64,000 nucleotides of DNA from Cytobacillus gottheilii. GTDB lineage: Bacteria; Bacillota; Bacilli; Bacillales; Cytobacillaceae. Positions 52,578 through 60,382 of the stretch are shown here, in pieces. Position 1 is the first letter of the stretch, and each line of letters starts with the position of its first letter. The stretch is from NCBI RefSeq assembly GCF_900166665.1, contig NZ_LT800494.1, positions 3,921,136 to 3,985,135 of the forward strand, read 5' to 3'. Made by a program: the position numbers and the translations under genes. The notes below the pieces were generated by a model. That model had not been told where the DNA came from. It did not search any database and saw only the letters and a program-made list of their open reading frames with translations.

Positions 52578-52874
52578 TCCCTCGACTTAGTCTCCAAGCG
52601 GATTTCGCGAGTTACTTTCCCTTTGCATTTCCCGAAACTTTGTCTCCTAGCGGATTCCGGGAATTACTTTCCCTTTGTAATTCCCGAAACTTTGTCTTCT
52701 AGCGGATTTCGGGAGTTACTTTCCCTTTGTAATTCCCGAAACTTTGTCTTCTAGCGGATTTCGGGAGTTACTTTCCCTTTGTAATTCCCGAAACTTTGTC
52801 TCCTAGCGGATTTCGGGAGTTACTTTCCCTTTACAATTCCCGACAATCCCGATTTCAGAAATCACTTTCCCTCC
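52578..52874. repeat. 52-bp tandem repeat array (five units plus a degenerate sixth)
   Basis: Units begin at 52578, 52629, 52681, 52733, 52785 and 52837. Each contains TTCCCGAAACTTTGTCT, then AGCGGATTTCGGGAGTTAC and TTTCCCTTTGTAA. TTCCCGAAA and TTTCGGGA within a unit can pair, so each unit can fold into a hairpin. Units three and four are almost identical; the outer ones are diverged. It fills the gap between the IolS-like gene and the 123-residue unknown gene. Confidence 0.85.
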
Positions 52875-52884
52875 TTCTTACACA

Positions 52885-53256
52885 CTATATTGACTGCTTC
52901 ACATAAATAGCTTGAGTCTTTTTAACAGTTTTACAATCTTGCAAATCTTCGTTAGTTAAAAGGCCCAGTTCAATCGCTGATTTTATTTTAGCTTCGTCCG
53001 GGCTTTTTACGATTAGATTATTCAAATTAAGCCCTTCTAACTTTTCTACGGTCGATTCCTGCTCATATTTTTCAGTCGTTCTTATTTGCCGCTGCAGTTT
53101 GAAATCATGTACAACAATCTCACCTTTTTGTCCTTCTCCGACTGTATGATCAAAATAACTGTTAAAGGCTGTCTTCAAATGCGCCAGCTCGTCATCTAAC
53201 TCTTTTTTCCGCTTTATTAGCTCTGTATAACGGGCAAGCATTTCTCTCGTGATCAT
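52885..53256 (-). CDS. Small protein of unknown function
   Basis: The 123-residue soluble, charged protein has a predicted coiled N-terminal helix (YTELIKRKKELDDELAHLKTAFNSYF) and a C-terminal half ending DLQDCKTVKKTQAIYVKQ. The layout slightly recalls Gp157-like phage proteins but I would not assign it. ATG 53256 follows ATGGAGG by six bases. Single gene. Confidence 0.7.
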   Translation of the reverse strand: MITREMLARYTELIKRKKELDDELAHLKTAFNSYFDHTVGEGQKGEIVVHDFKLQRQIRTTEKYEQESTVEKLEGLNLNNLIVKSPDEAKIKSAIELGLLTNEDLQDCKTVKKTQAIYVKQSI

Positions 53257-53363
53257 CGTTTTCCTCCATTTCAAAAAAGAATACTACATTGTATTTTTGA
53301 AATGAAGACTATATTCATCATGATTAAGAACATGCCAAAATATAAATTTCTACAATAAAAAAA

Positions 53364-53384
53364 CGACCAGCATTTCACCGGTCG
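53364..53384 (-). terminator. Terminator of the Mta-like gene
   Basis: CGACC and GGTCG form a short stem, CGACCAG/CCGGTCG, followed on the minus strand by TTTTTTTATT. Confidence 0.7.
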
Positions 53385-53395
53385 CTAAATCATCT

Positions 53396-54160
53396 CTACT
53401 GCTGTTTGGCTGTATAAATCAATATTGCATCACGCAGGAAAATCGCGGTTCCCTTCTTCTGTTTATCATAATAGGCCGTAAACCTTTCATCATCCACATA
53501 CATTTTTGCAAGACCGGCATGAGCATCACTGTTGTATTCTTTCCAATGGAAGCATAGCCACTTCTTATGAAGCTCTGCTGCCTGTTGAGCTATTTCTGAA
53601 GATGGATCTCCTGTTTCAATTGCCTCAGCAAGCAGTGTAAACATGTTTTGTTCCAGCGTCTGTAAGTCTTCATAATCCTCTTCAGACATGTTCATTAATT
53701 TACGGTTAGACTCATCAATTGCTGTATCCCCATACTTCTCACGAATCTCTGCACCATATTTTTTCTCATTATCATCAACTAGTTTCTTCTTAAAGCCTTC
53801 AAACTTTTCTTGATCAGACATGGTCTTTCTCCCTTCTGCAGACAGGATTGTCGCATTCACATTTTTGATTAATTGATCCAGCTGTCTTTGTTTTTCTAGG
53901 AGCTTTTCACGATGTCCCTTCAGTGCAGCTATTGAATTAAAGTCTGGACTGGACACAATCTCCTTGATGTCTTCGAGACTGACACCCAATTCCCGATAAA
54001 AAAGAATCTGCTGAAGTGCATCTACTTCTTTTTCCCCATAAATACGATATCCAGATGAATTGATTCTTGCCGGCTTCAGAAGTTCAATTTCATCATAATA
54101 CCTTAAGGTTCTTGTACTTACTCCAGCCAATGCTCCCAGTTTTTGCACTGTATATTCCAT
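53396..54160 (-). CDS. MerR-family regulator with TipAS drug-binding domain (Mta-like)
   Basis: The product has 254 residues: an N-terminal MerR helix-turn-helix (YTVQKLGALAGVSTRTLRYYDEIELLKPARINSSGYRIYGEKEV), a long dimerisation helix, and a C-terminal TipAS domain (about 130-250; AAELHKKWLCFHWKEYNSDAHAGLAKMYVDDERF) that binds drugs. It matches B. subtilis Mta in length and layout; Mta activates bmr, blt and itself. ATG 54160 follows AGGAG. The promoter at 54225-54255 has the typical 19-base spacer. Confidence 0.9.
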   Translation of the reverse strand: MEYTVQKLGALAGVSTRTLRYYDEIELLKPARINSSGYRIYGEKEVDALQQILFYRELGVSLEDIKEIVSSPDFNSIAALKGHREKLLEKQRQLDQLIKNVNATILSAEGRKTMSDQEKFEGFKKKLVDDNEKKYGAEIREKYGDTAIDESNRKLMNMSEEDYEDLQTLEQNMFTLLAEAIETGDPSSEIAQQAAELHKKWLCFHWKEYNSDAHAGLAKMYVDDERFTAYYDKQKKGTAIFLRDAILIYTAKQQ

Positions 54161-54187
54161 GTAAATCACTCCTATACAAAGTTCAGC

Positions 54188-54255
54188 TTAGAAGGCCGCC
54201 CCTGAAACCTGCCTTCTATCAAAAATGTTACACGTTTCCGCTGCGTAAAGGTCAA
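54188..54255 (-). promoter_or_regulatory. MerR-type promoter of the Mta-like gene, with leader hairpin
   Basis: On the minus strand TTGACC (54250-54255), a 19-base spacer, TAACAT (54225-54230). The spacer holds the dyad TTTACGCAGCGGAAA (54235-54249, one mismatch). This is the classic architecture of promoters that MerR proteins activate by distortion. In the leader AGAAGGC and GCCTTCT (54190-54217) form a hairpin. Confidence 0.7.
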
Positions 54256-54282
54256 CCGTATTTTTCACATTTTTTAATGATC

Positions 54283-54309
54283 TAACAAAAAACTCCCTAA
54301 ACCAAAACG
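54283..54309 (-). terminator. Terminator of the TraB/small-membrane-protein operon
   Basis: CTCCTTAGACC pairs with GGTTTAGGGAG (two G-U pairs) on the minus strand, then TTTTTTG. Confidence 0.65.
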
Positions 54310-54326
54310 GTCTAAGGAGGCTTGTC

Positions 54327-54518
54327 TTATTTTCTTTGGTCCCGATGATCAAGGAAAAATAGTGTATAGGATATAAGCCCAGACAGCAATGAAGCGCCAA
54401 TGGCAATCAAAAATCGAATACCAAGTTCTATATCAGAAAAATCCTTATCGAGCATCCATAAGGCGGCAATCGCTACAAGAATCATGATTGCGATTACTGC
54501 AGGCAGCTTTTTTTTCAA
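54327..54518 (-). CDS. Small two-helix membrane protein
   Basis: The 63-residue protein has two membrane segments (LPAVIAIMILVAIAALWML and GIRFLIAIGASLLSGLISYTLFF) and a charged C-terminus (DHRDQRK). The start is TTG after GAAAGGAAG. It follows the TraB-family gene by 33 bases and is probably co-transcribed. No family recognised. Confidence 0.7.
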   Translation of the reverse strand: MKKKLPAVIAIMILVAIAALWMLDKDFSDIELGIRFLIAIGASLLSGLISYTLFFLDHRDQRK

Positions 54519-54551
54519 GATAAATAACTTCCTTTCAAAGCAATGGTGTGA

Positions 54552-55718
54552 TTAAAAGTTTTGGAAAAACAAACGCACAACGTCTGCACCGCCAATAAAA
54601 GTACCTAATGAACTGCCCAAATTCGCCAGCACGACAATCAGCAATATCCGCGTCACTTTATTGCGCCAAAATCCTTTAAACGTGAAGACGTCTTCCGTCA
54701 GTTTCTCAAAATCACTTACATTTGGTTTGACTAAAAAGGCTTGTGCAATACCTGCAAACCAGCCCGCAGCAAGCAGCGGGTTTAAAGATGTAATGGGAGC
54801 CGCAATGAAAGCCGATAGAATGGTAAGCGGGTGGCCGAAAGCTAATGCAGCTCCCAGAGCAGATAAACCTCCATTCCATAATACCCAGCTGAGTGTTTGC
54901 TGAAGCCCGGCATCTGGATTAGCAAAAAAAGTATAAGCTATAATTGCCAGAATAAGGATTGGAATACTCCAGCCAATGATTTTTGGAGCTTTTGATTTTG
55001 GCGGCAGTGCCGTCAGTTTTTTCAAATCATGTTTTTTATGTATCTCCTTTGTAATTCCAGGTACATGGGCAGCCCCAAGAACAGCAACAACTTTTTCACC
55101 TGGTGCCTTTCTGATTTTTTCAGCCAGATACTGGTCACGTTCGTCAATAAGCGGCACCTTTAACTGCGGGAAGGAGTCCGTAAATTCATCTAAAATAGCA
55201 TTAATGGTATCCTGCTTTTTCATTTTTTCAAGTTCTTCCTCTGATATACTTTCATCACTGAAAATACTGGCGATCACTTGAGAGAGCAGCATAGCTTTTC
55301 CTTTAAAGCCCAGCCCTCTCCAAATACGGGAAAACGTAATCTGGATATTTCGATCCGCTAACACTAGTTTTGCGTCTACTTCCTTTGCTGATTCAATCCC
55401 TTGAATCATTTCTTGTCCAGGCTTAATATCAAACTGCTTAGCCATACGGTTCTGAAAAGATGAAATGGCTAAGTTCATCAGCAGCAAAGTTGCTTTTTTT
55501 TCTTTAATGACCTTGAAAATATCCATTTCTTTCCACTTGTTACCTTCCATAACAGACTGATAACGGCCAGCATCCAGTTCAACACAGACAGAGTCAGGTC
55601 TTTCTTGTTCTATTACTTCTTTTACCTGTTCAGCACTATTCTTAGAAATATGAGCGGTACCAATTAATATGTATTCTTTTCCATCTAAATGAAGTCTTGT
55701 AATATTTTCTTCAGACAT
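54552..55718 (-). CDS. TraB/PrgY-family membrane protein
   Basis: The product has 388 residues. The N-terminal domain has the TraB GTAHIS motif (YILIGTAHISKNSAEQV), VCVELDAGR and a second glycine-histidine block VVAVLGAAHVPGI; about four membrane helices fill the C-terminal 150 residues (from APKIIGWSIPILILAII). TraB/PrgY limits sex-pheromone activity in Enterococcus and belongs to the Tiki/GumN-like putative protease group; its role in Bacillus is unknown. AAGGAAGG precedes the ATG. Confidence 0.85.
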   Translation of the reverse strand: MSEENITRLHLDGKEYILIGTAHISKNSAEQVKEVIEQERPDSVCVELDAGRYQSVMEGNKWKEMDIFKVIKEKKATLLLMNLAISSFQNRMAKQFDIKPGQEMIQGIESAKEVDAKLVLADRNIQITFSRIWRGLGFKGKAMLLSQVIASIFSDESISEEELEKMKKQDTINAILDEFTDSFPQLKVPLIDERDQYLAEKIRKAPGEKVVAVLGAAHVPGITKEIHKKHDLKKLTALPPKSKAPKIIGWSIPILILAIIAYTFFANPDAGLQQTLSWVLWNGGLSALGAALAFGHPLTILSAFIAAPITSLNPLLAAGWFAGIAQAFLVKPNVSDFEKLTEDVFTFKGFWRNKVTRILLIVVLANLGSSLGTFIGGADVVRLFFQNF

Positions 55719-55988
55719 ATATACCTTCCTTTTTAACCTATTACCAATCTTTATAGGTTTAGTCGCAAGTCATTTTCAGAAATTAAATTAGCTTTCTATC
55801 TATTTTTAAAACCTACTATAAGAGTACAAAATGTATGTGATATAAACAACAACTTTATTAGCGCTTAATATCATTTTACATCATTTTGGACAATGGTACT
55901 TGAAAATACGTTTATGAACAAAGTAAATATCTGACTGATAAAAAAAGTTGTATTCGCAAACTTTGTTGCTTTTATATAATGTACAAAG

Positions 55989-56078
55989 ATTCCCACTTCA
56001 GAGTACTCGCTTTCCGGCGATGCGGTTGCTGAGCCTCCTCGTTCCGCTGGAGTCTCACACTCTTTCGTTTCAATCAAA
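55989..56078. repeat. Core-type dispersed repeat, free-standing copy
   Basis: It reads TTCCCACTTCAGAGTACTCG, then CTTTCCGGCGATGCGG, TGAGCCTCCTCG, GGAGTCTCACACTCTTTCG. It shares CTCGCTTTCC and TGAGCCTCCTCG with the inner core of copies B and C and is most like the copies at 1711 and 35130. Confidence 0.6.
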
Positions 56079-56154
56079 CAGCCATATTTTCTAAATGCCC
56101 CTTTACATTGTAATGATTAAAACAAAAATCGCTAAGAAAAGAGCCTAAAAAAAA

Positions 56155-56182
56155 GAGCCAGCAGCAACACGCTGACTGGCTC
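56155..56182 (-). terminator. Terminator of the dioxygenase gene
   Basis: GAGCCAGCAGC pairs with GCTGACTGGCTC with one bulge; on the minus strand TTTTTTTT follows. Confidence 0.75.
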
Positions 56183-56196
56183 CCATGGCAGAGTAA

Positions 56197-57174
56197 TTAT
56201 TCTTTTGTAAAGGTTTGGGTGCTTCTGACTGTATCAATGGGACGAACTAGCTTTTCAATTTCTTCCCGTTTATGCTCTAAAAATGGCGGCAAAGACAATT
56301 TCTCACCAAGTGTTTCATAAGGTTCATCTCCCATGAAACCAGGTCCATCTGTAGCAAATTCAAAAAGAATCTGCGGTGCCAGCCTTGAATATAGTGATTC
56401 AAAGAAAAAGCGATCCACGTGGCCTGAAGTACCAAAACCAAATTGGCGCAGTCTCTCATCCCAATAATCAATAGCGGTGCGATCCTCTACCCGGAAGGCG
56501 GCATGGTGAACTGTTCCATATCCTTGGCGGCCCTGCGGCAATACTGAATTATGTTCAGCAATGACCCTAGCACCATTTCCACCTTCTCCTGCTTCAAATA
56601 AATACAGGTCCCCTTCGCTGGCAACCTCTTTAAACTGTAGGACTTTCTCCATCATCTCTTTAAAGTAGTCGATATTGGCAATACGGACAGTAATTGGCCC
56701 TAGACCAGTGATCGCGTATTGCGTTGGAATCGGTCCATTTTCCCAAGGAGCTCCTGGAGCAACACCAGTAAGATTTTCATCTGAAACAAGTGCATATTGC
56801 TGATCATCAAAGTCTACAAAAGAAAGCGTTTTAACGCCAAATTCTTCTTTTATTCCACTGTGTGTGACATTCAGACGGTCAAAACGTTTTACCCAATAGT
56901 CAAGGGCAGCATTGCTCGGAACACGGAAGGCTGTTTTATAAATTTCATTTGTGCCATGCGTGCCTTTCGGAATACCTGGAAAATCAAAAAACGTCATATC
57001 AGTACCTGGACTGCCTAAATCGTCCGCAAAAAAGAGGTGATACGTTTGGATATCATCCTGATTGACCGTTTTCTTCACAAGACGCATTCCTAATGTATAA
57101 GTAAAAAACTCATAGTTTTTCTCCGCACTGCTTGTAATGGCTGTTACATGATGGATGCCTTTTAAAGGATGCAT
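56197..57174 (-). CDS. Ring-cleaving dioxygenase of the VOC family (MhqO/MhqA-like)
   Basis: The 325-residue protein has two glyoxalase/VOC modules: GIHHVTAITSSAEKNYEFFT at the N-terminus and TVHHAAFRVEDRTAIDYWDERLRQFG in the second half. Metal ligands are the histidines in HHVT and HHAAFR and the glutamate in LFEFATDGPGF. MhqO/MhqA enzymes of B. subtilis detoxify quinones and are repressed by MhqR. A sequence like the left half of the MhqR operator lies upstream (57219-57228). Confidence 0.87.
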   Translation of the reverse strand: MHPLKGIHHVTAITSSAEKNYEFFTYTLGMRLVKKTVNQDDIQTYHLFFADDLGSPGTDMTFFDFPGIPKGTHGTNEIYKTAFRVPSNAALDYWVKRFDRLNVTHSGIKEEFGVKTLSFVDFDDQQYALVSDENLTGVAPGAPWENGPIPTQYAITGLGPITVRIANIDYFKEMMEKVLQFKEVASEGDLYLFEAGEGGNGARVIAEHNSVLPQGRQGYGTVHHAAFRVEDRTAIDYWDERLRQFGFGTSGHVDRFFFESLYSRLAPQILFEFATDGPGFMGDEPYETLGEKLSLPPFLEHKREEIEKLVRPIDTVRSTQTFTKE

Positions 57175-57218
57175 TCGAATATACCTCCATTTTGAATATC
57201 TTTAATTAATTTATTTTT

Positions 57219-57230
57219 AATTCGAGATAA
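57219..57230. promoter_or_regulatory. Possible MhqR half-operator
   Basis: On the minus strand TTTATCTCGAATT matches, from memory, one half of the MhqR box (ATCTCGAATTCGAGAT); the other half is degenerate (AAAAAT). It lies about 45 bases before the dioxygenase start. Confidence 0.4.
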
Positions 57231-57369
57231 ATATAACATTGAAATCTTCTCCTTGTCAAATATGTAACATTTACATATTTATTTAATAACTTCCTGTTTC
57301 TTTACATAGTTCCCCTCCATTTATGCAAAACTATTTACAATCACAAATAATGTAATTGGAGTCCATTAT

Positions 57370-57627
57370 ATGATTACTCGTGCTACCTTATTATTTTTCA
57401 TGTTAACCCTAATTCTCATTGTCTCTTTAGATTTCCCTATTAAAAACTTCGATTATAAAAAGGTATTGGGTGATCTATTTGATTTTAGCAAAAACCCAGG
57501 AAATATATATCTTGTGGGGATTGTGGTTATTGCATTGATTTACAGCTTCATTATCGATCTGAGATTAAAAAGGAGTTCTTCTCATTCCAATGGCAAAAAG
57601 AACAAAAATAAGAATTCATCTACTTGA
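57370..57627 (+). CDS. Small two-helix protein heading the ger operon (D-subunit-like)
   Basis: The 85-residue protein has two membrane segments (TLLFFMLTLILIVSL and IYLVGIVVIALIYSFII) and a basic, serine-rich tail. Several germinant receptor operons in Bacillus encode such short two-helix D subunits that modulate the receptor; this fits by size, topology and place. GGAG precedes the ATG. The next gene starts 66 bases on. Confidence 0.6.
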   Translation: MITRATLLFFMLTLILIVSLDFPIKNFDYKKVLGDLFDFSKNPGNIYLVGIVVIALIYSFIIDLRLKRSSSHSNGKKNKNKNSST

Positions 57628-57693
57628 ATATAGGAGAGATGAAGGTTCGCCTGCTTAAATAACTATTTTTACATAAAGGGAATGACTTTTTTT

Positions 57694-58857
57694 ATGAATA
57701 ACTCCAGTGAGAAAATCTCCATTTTTGAATTTATGTTATTAATTGTACTATTTGAAATCGGTACTGCCATTGTCGTTATACGAGGTGCAGATGCAAAACA
57801 AAATGCTTGGCTGGCAGTCATCATAGCAACGATGTTCGGAATTATGCTGTTTAGCATGTACTTTAAATCTTTCCTATGGAAAGAAGGAAGTTTATATGAA
57901 ATTTTAATCGCTTGCTTCGGAAAAAAAATAGGGAAGGTCTTCTCTTCCGTTTATACCGTTTATTTTATCTACTTAGCAAGCCGCGGCCTGCGTGATTTTA
58001 CGGAACTGCTTGTTTCAGTGGTTTTGCCTCAAACACCGATAGAATTTTCCTCTATCCTGTTTATGACTGTTTCTGCCTATACTCTTTATTTAGGATTTGA
58101 AGTTTTCTCGAGGACAACCGTCATTTTTGCACCATATATTTTTGTACTACTAGGTGCAGTTACGCTCTTTTTATGGGTGAATAAGAGCATTGATTTAACA
58201 AATTTGCAGCCTATCCTTGGAGATGGCATAACACCCGTTTTTAAAGCGATTTTTCCTGATCTTTTAACCTTTCCCTTTGGAGAACTTATCGTATTCACGA
58301 TCATCCTGCCACAAGTCGTAAATGTCAAAAAAAAATTCCGGCATATCCTTTTAGCGATCTATACTTCAGGATTGATCATTACAGTTACCATTATTTTAAA
58401 TGTGAGTGTTTTGAGTGAATCCGGATACTTACGTGCCAATTTCCCATTGCTTAGTTCAGCAAGGGAGATCTCGATTGCTAATTTTCTGGAGAGAATTGAT
58501 GCCTTTGTTGTTTTCATTGTCATGCTGGGTGTTTTTACAAAGGTTTCTATTTTTTTATATTGTGCGCTTAAAGGACTCGAAGCTATTTATCAGCAGCCTT
58601 ATCGCTATTTTGCTTTTCCAATCAGCATGCTTTCTGCAACCTTTTCTGTTCTAATCGCTTTTAGCTTAAATGAACATTTAAGGGAAGGATTAGATATTAT
58701 TCCATACTATTTAAATATTCCGCTCCAAATTGGGCTGCCGCTGTTAATGTTTGCCATTCTTTTGTACAAATCTAAACGTGGGGAGGGAGCAAAAAGTGAA
58801 AAGAACAGTAAAAACGTTCAAAAAAATCGGAGTAAAGAAAACGAAGCCAGCAGCTAA
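57694..58857 (+). CDS. Spore germination receptor B subunit (GerAB/APC family)
   Basis: The product has 387 residues and ten membrane helices of the amino-acid-permease fold; the N-terminus (SSEKISIFEFMLLIVLFEIGTAIVV) and GLRDFTELLVSVVLPQTPIEF are typical of GerAB/GerKB/YndE. The B subunit carries the germinant-binding pocket. ATG 57694 is preferred, as ATG 57682 lies too close to AAAGGG. The order in this operon is D-B-A-C, different from the common A-B-C. Its end overlaps the A subunit gene by 62 bases. Confidence 0.88.
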   Translation: MNNSSEKISIFEFMLLIVLFEIGTAIVVIRGADAKQNAWLAVIIATMFGIMLFSMYFKSFLWKEGSLYEILIACFGKKIGKVFSSVYTVYFIYLASRGLRDFTELLVSVVLPQTPIEFSSILFMTVSAYTLYLGFEVFSRTTVIFAPYIFVLLGAVTLFLWVNKSIDLTNLQPILGDGITPVFKAIFPDLLTFPFGELIVFTIILPQVVNVKKKFRHILLAIYTSGLIITVTIILNVSVLSESGYLRANFPLLSSAREISIANFLERIDAFVVFIVMLGVFTKVSIFLYCALKGLEAIYQQPYRYFAFPISMLSATFSVLIAFSLNEHLREGLDIIPYYLNIPLQIGLPLLMFAILLYKSKRGEGAKSEKNSKNVQKNRSKENEASS

Positions 58858-60382
58858 AGTAATAACGGTGGATGAAGTAGACCCACTTTCCGATTCATTG
58901 GAAGAACATATAAACGAATTAAAATCTCTATTGCATGGTACAAGTGATCTCTTAATTGATGACATTTATGTTGGCAGCCTAAAAGCTAAATTATGTTATA
59001 TCGAATCTATTTGTGATTCGAGTCATATTTACGAAAAAATCCAGCACCCTTTAAACACAATCCCTACTGTTACAGATCAAAATTTACGGCTCGATAGTAA
59101 ACGCGAACTGATTCGCCTCTTTTCAAGTGCGCAGCTTCATTTTTCAAATGACTTGAAGGAAGCTGGAAAAAAGCTTGTCGAGGGCTTTGCTTTAATCATA
59201 TTAAAGGATTCAGAGCCCTACTGTTTTATTCAAGTCAAAGGGACCGAAACCAGAAGCATTTCAGAGCCCACTACGCAAACAACGATAAGGGGTCCTAAAG
59301 ATGGCTTTGTAGAAGATCTTTCAACAAACTTAAGTCTTATACGTAGCAGAATTAAAAATCCAAACCTATGTTTTCAGAAATATATCATTGGTGAAGATAC
59401 AAGCACCACCGTTACGATTGGCTATATGGGCAATATTGTAAATGATAAGATATTAAAAGAGGTCAAGACACGGCTTGAGGATATTAAAACATTTGCGATC
59501 TTTGAGTCATCGAATATAGAAGAAATGATCGCTGATAAAACTTTCACTCCTTTTCCGCTTATCTATAATTCGGAACGTCCGGATTCTGTTGCGGCTCATA
59601 TTGTCTCAGGAAAAATTGCTATTTTAGTGGATGGTACGCCTTTTGTGCTGACGGCACCTGCCACATTTAATGACTTTTTCAGCATATCAGAGGATTATTA
59701 TCAGCCTTTCTTTATGGCATCCTTTTTGCGGATCATCCGTTATTTTTCCTTTGTCATTTCACTGCTGCTTCCATCTCTTTATGTAGCTATTATTACTTTT
59801 CACCATGAAATGATTCCAACCACACTGATAACTAAAATATTTTCGCAGCGGGAAGGAATTCCTTTTCCAGCTGTTATTGAGGCGCTTGCTATGGAGATTA
59901 CATTTGAAATCTTGCGAGAGGCTGGGGTTCGTATGCCACGCGCTGTTGGTCAAACCGTTTCCATTGTCGGCGGACTTGTCATTGGTCAATCGGCTGTAGA
60001 GGCAGGCATCGTCTCTAATTTCATGGTCATTATTGTAGCGTTAACAGCAATTGCCAGTTTTGTTTCACCTGTATACAATTTAGCAATTTCAACTCGGATG
60101 CTGCGATTTGTATTTATTTTGCTCGGAGGAATGATTGGCTTTTACGGGATTATATTAGCTCTTATTATTATGGTCGCCCATTTAAATAGTTTAAGATCGT
60201 TTGGGATACCTTATCTAACCCCAGTTACCCCATTTATTGCTGCCGACCAACAGGATACCTTTGTTCGCCTTCCTTATTTTATGATGTTTTCAAGGCCAAA
60301 GTATTTGAAAACGAAAAAGGAGAATAAGCAGTTTAATGATAATTCTCCAACACCGCCATTAAATAAGGGTGGTCAGAAATGA
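58796..60382 (+). CDS. Spore germination receptor A subunit (GerAA family)
   Basis: The product has 528 residues: a soluble N-terminal domain (about 1-290; LLIDDIYVGSLKAKLCYIESICDSS, then GFALIILKDSEPY and the QTTIRGPKDGFVEDLSTNLSLIRSRIKNPNL signature) and a membrane domain with four to five helices (PFPAVIEALAMEITFEILREAGVRMPRAVGQTVSIVGGLVIGQSAV). A subunits form pentameric ion channels of the receptor. GTG 58796 follows GGGGAGGGAG. Its stop overlaps the GerC start (ATGA). Confidence 0.93.
   Translation: MKRTVKTFKKIGVKKTKPAAKVITVDEVDPLSDSLEEHINELKSLLHGTSDLLIDDIYVGSLKAKLCYIESICDSSHIYEKIQHPLNTIPTVTDQNLRLDSKRELIRLFSSAQLHFSNDLKEAGKKLVEGFALIILKDSEPYCFIQVKGTETRSISEPTTQTTIRGPKDGFVEDLSTNLSLIRSRIKNPNLCFQKYIIGEDTSTTVTIGYMGNIVNDKILKEVKTRLEDIKTFAIFESSNIEEMIADKTFTPFPLIYNSERPDSVAAHIVSGKIAILVDGTPFVLTAPATFNDFFSISEDYYQPFFMASFLRIIRYFSFVISLLLPSLYVAIITFHHEMIPTTLITKIFSQREGIPFPAVIEALAMEITFEILREAGVRMPRAVGQTVSIVGGLVIGQSAVEAGIVSNFMVIIVALTAIASFVSPVYNLAISTRMLRFVFILLGGMIGFYGIILALIIMVAHLNSLRSFGIPYLTPVTPFIAADQQDTFVRLPYFMMFSRPKYLKTKKENKQFNDNSPTPPLNKGGQK

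Larger units (their letters stand above)
55719..56196. other. 478-base gap: AT-rich DNA, core-type repeat copy, terminator
   Basis: The TraB side holds only AT-rich sequence. The repeat copy is at 55989-56078 and the terminator of the dioxygenase gene at 56155-56182. A short minus-strand frame over the repeat (55871-56077) shows no coding features. Confidence 0.6.

Noticed and set aside
52578-52874. CRISPR array
   Set aside because: The periodic array has similar sequence throughout each unit, with no unique spacers and no cas genes nearby.
55871-56077. Minus-strand frame of 68 codons
   Set aside because: It covers the core-type repeat and lacks a ribosome site.
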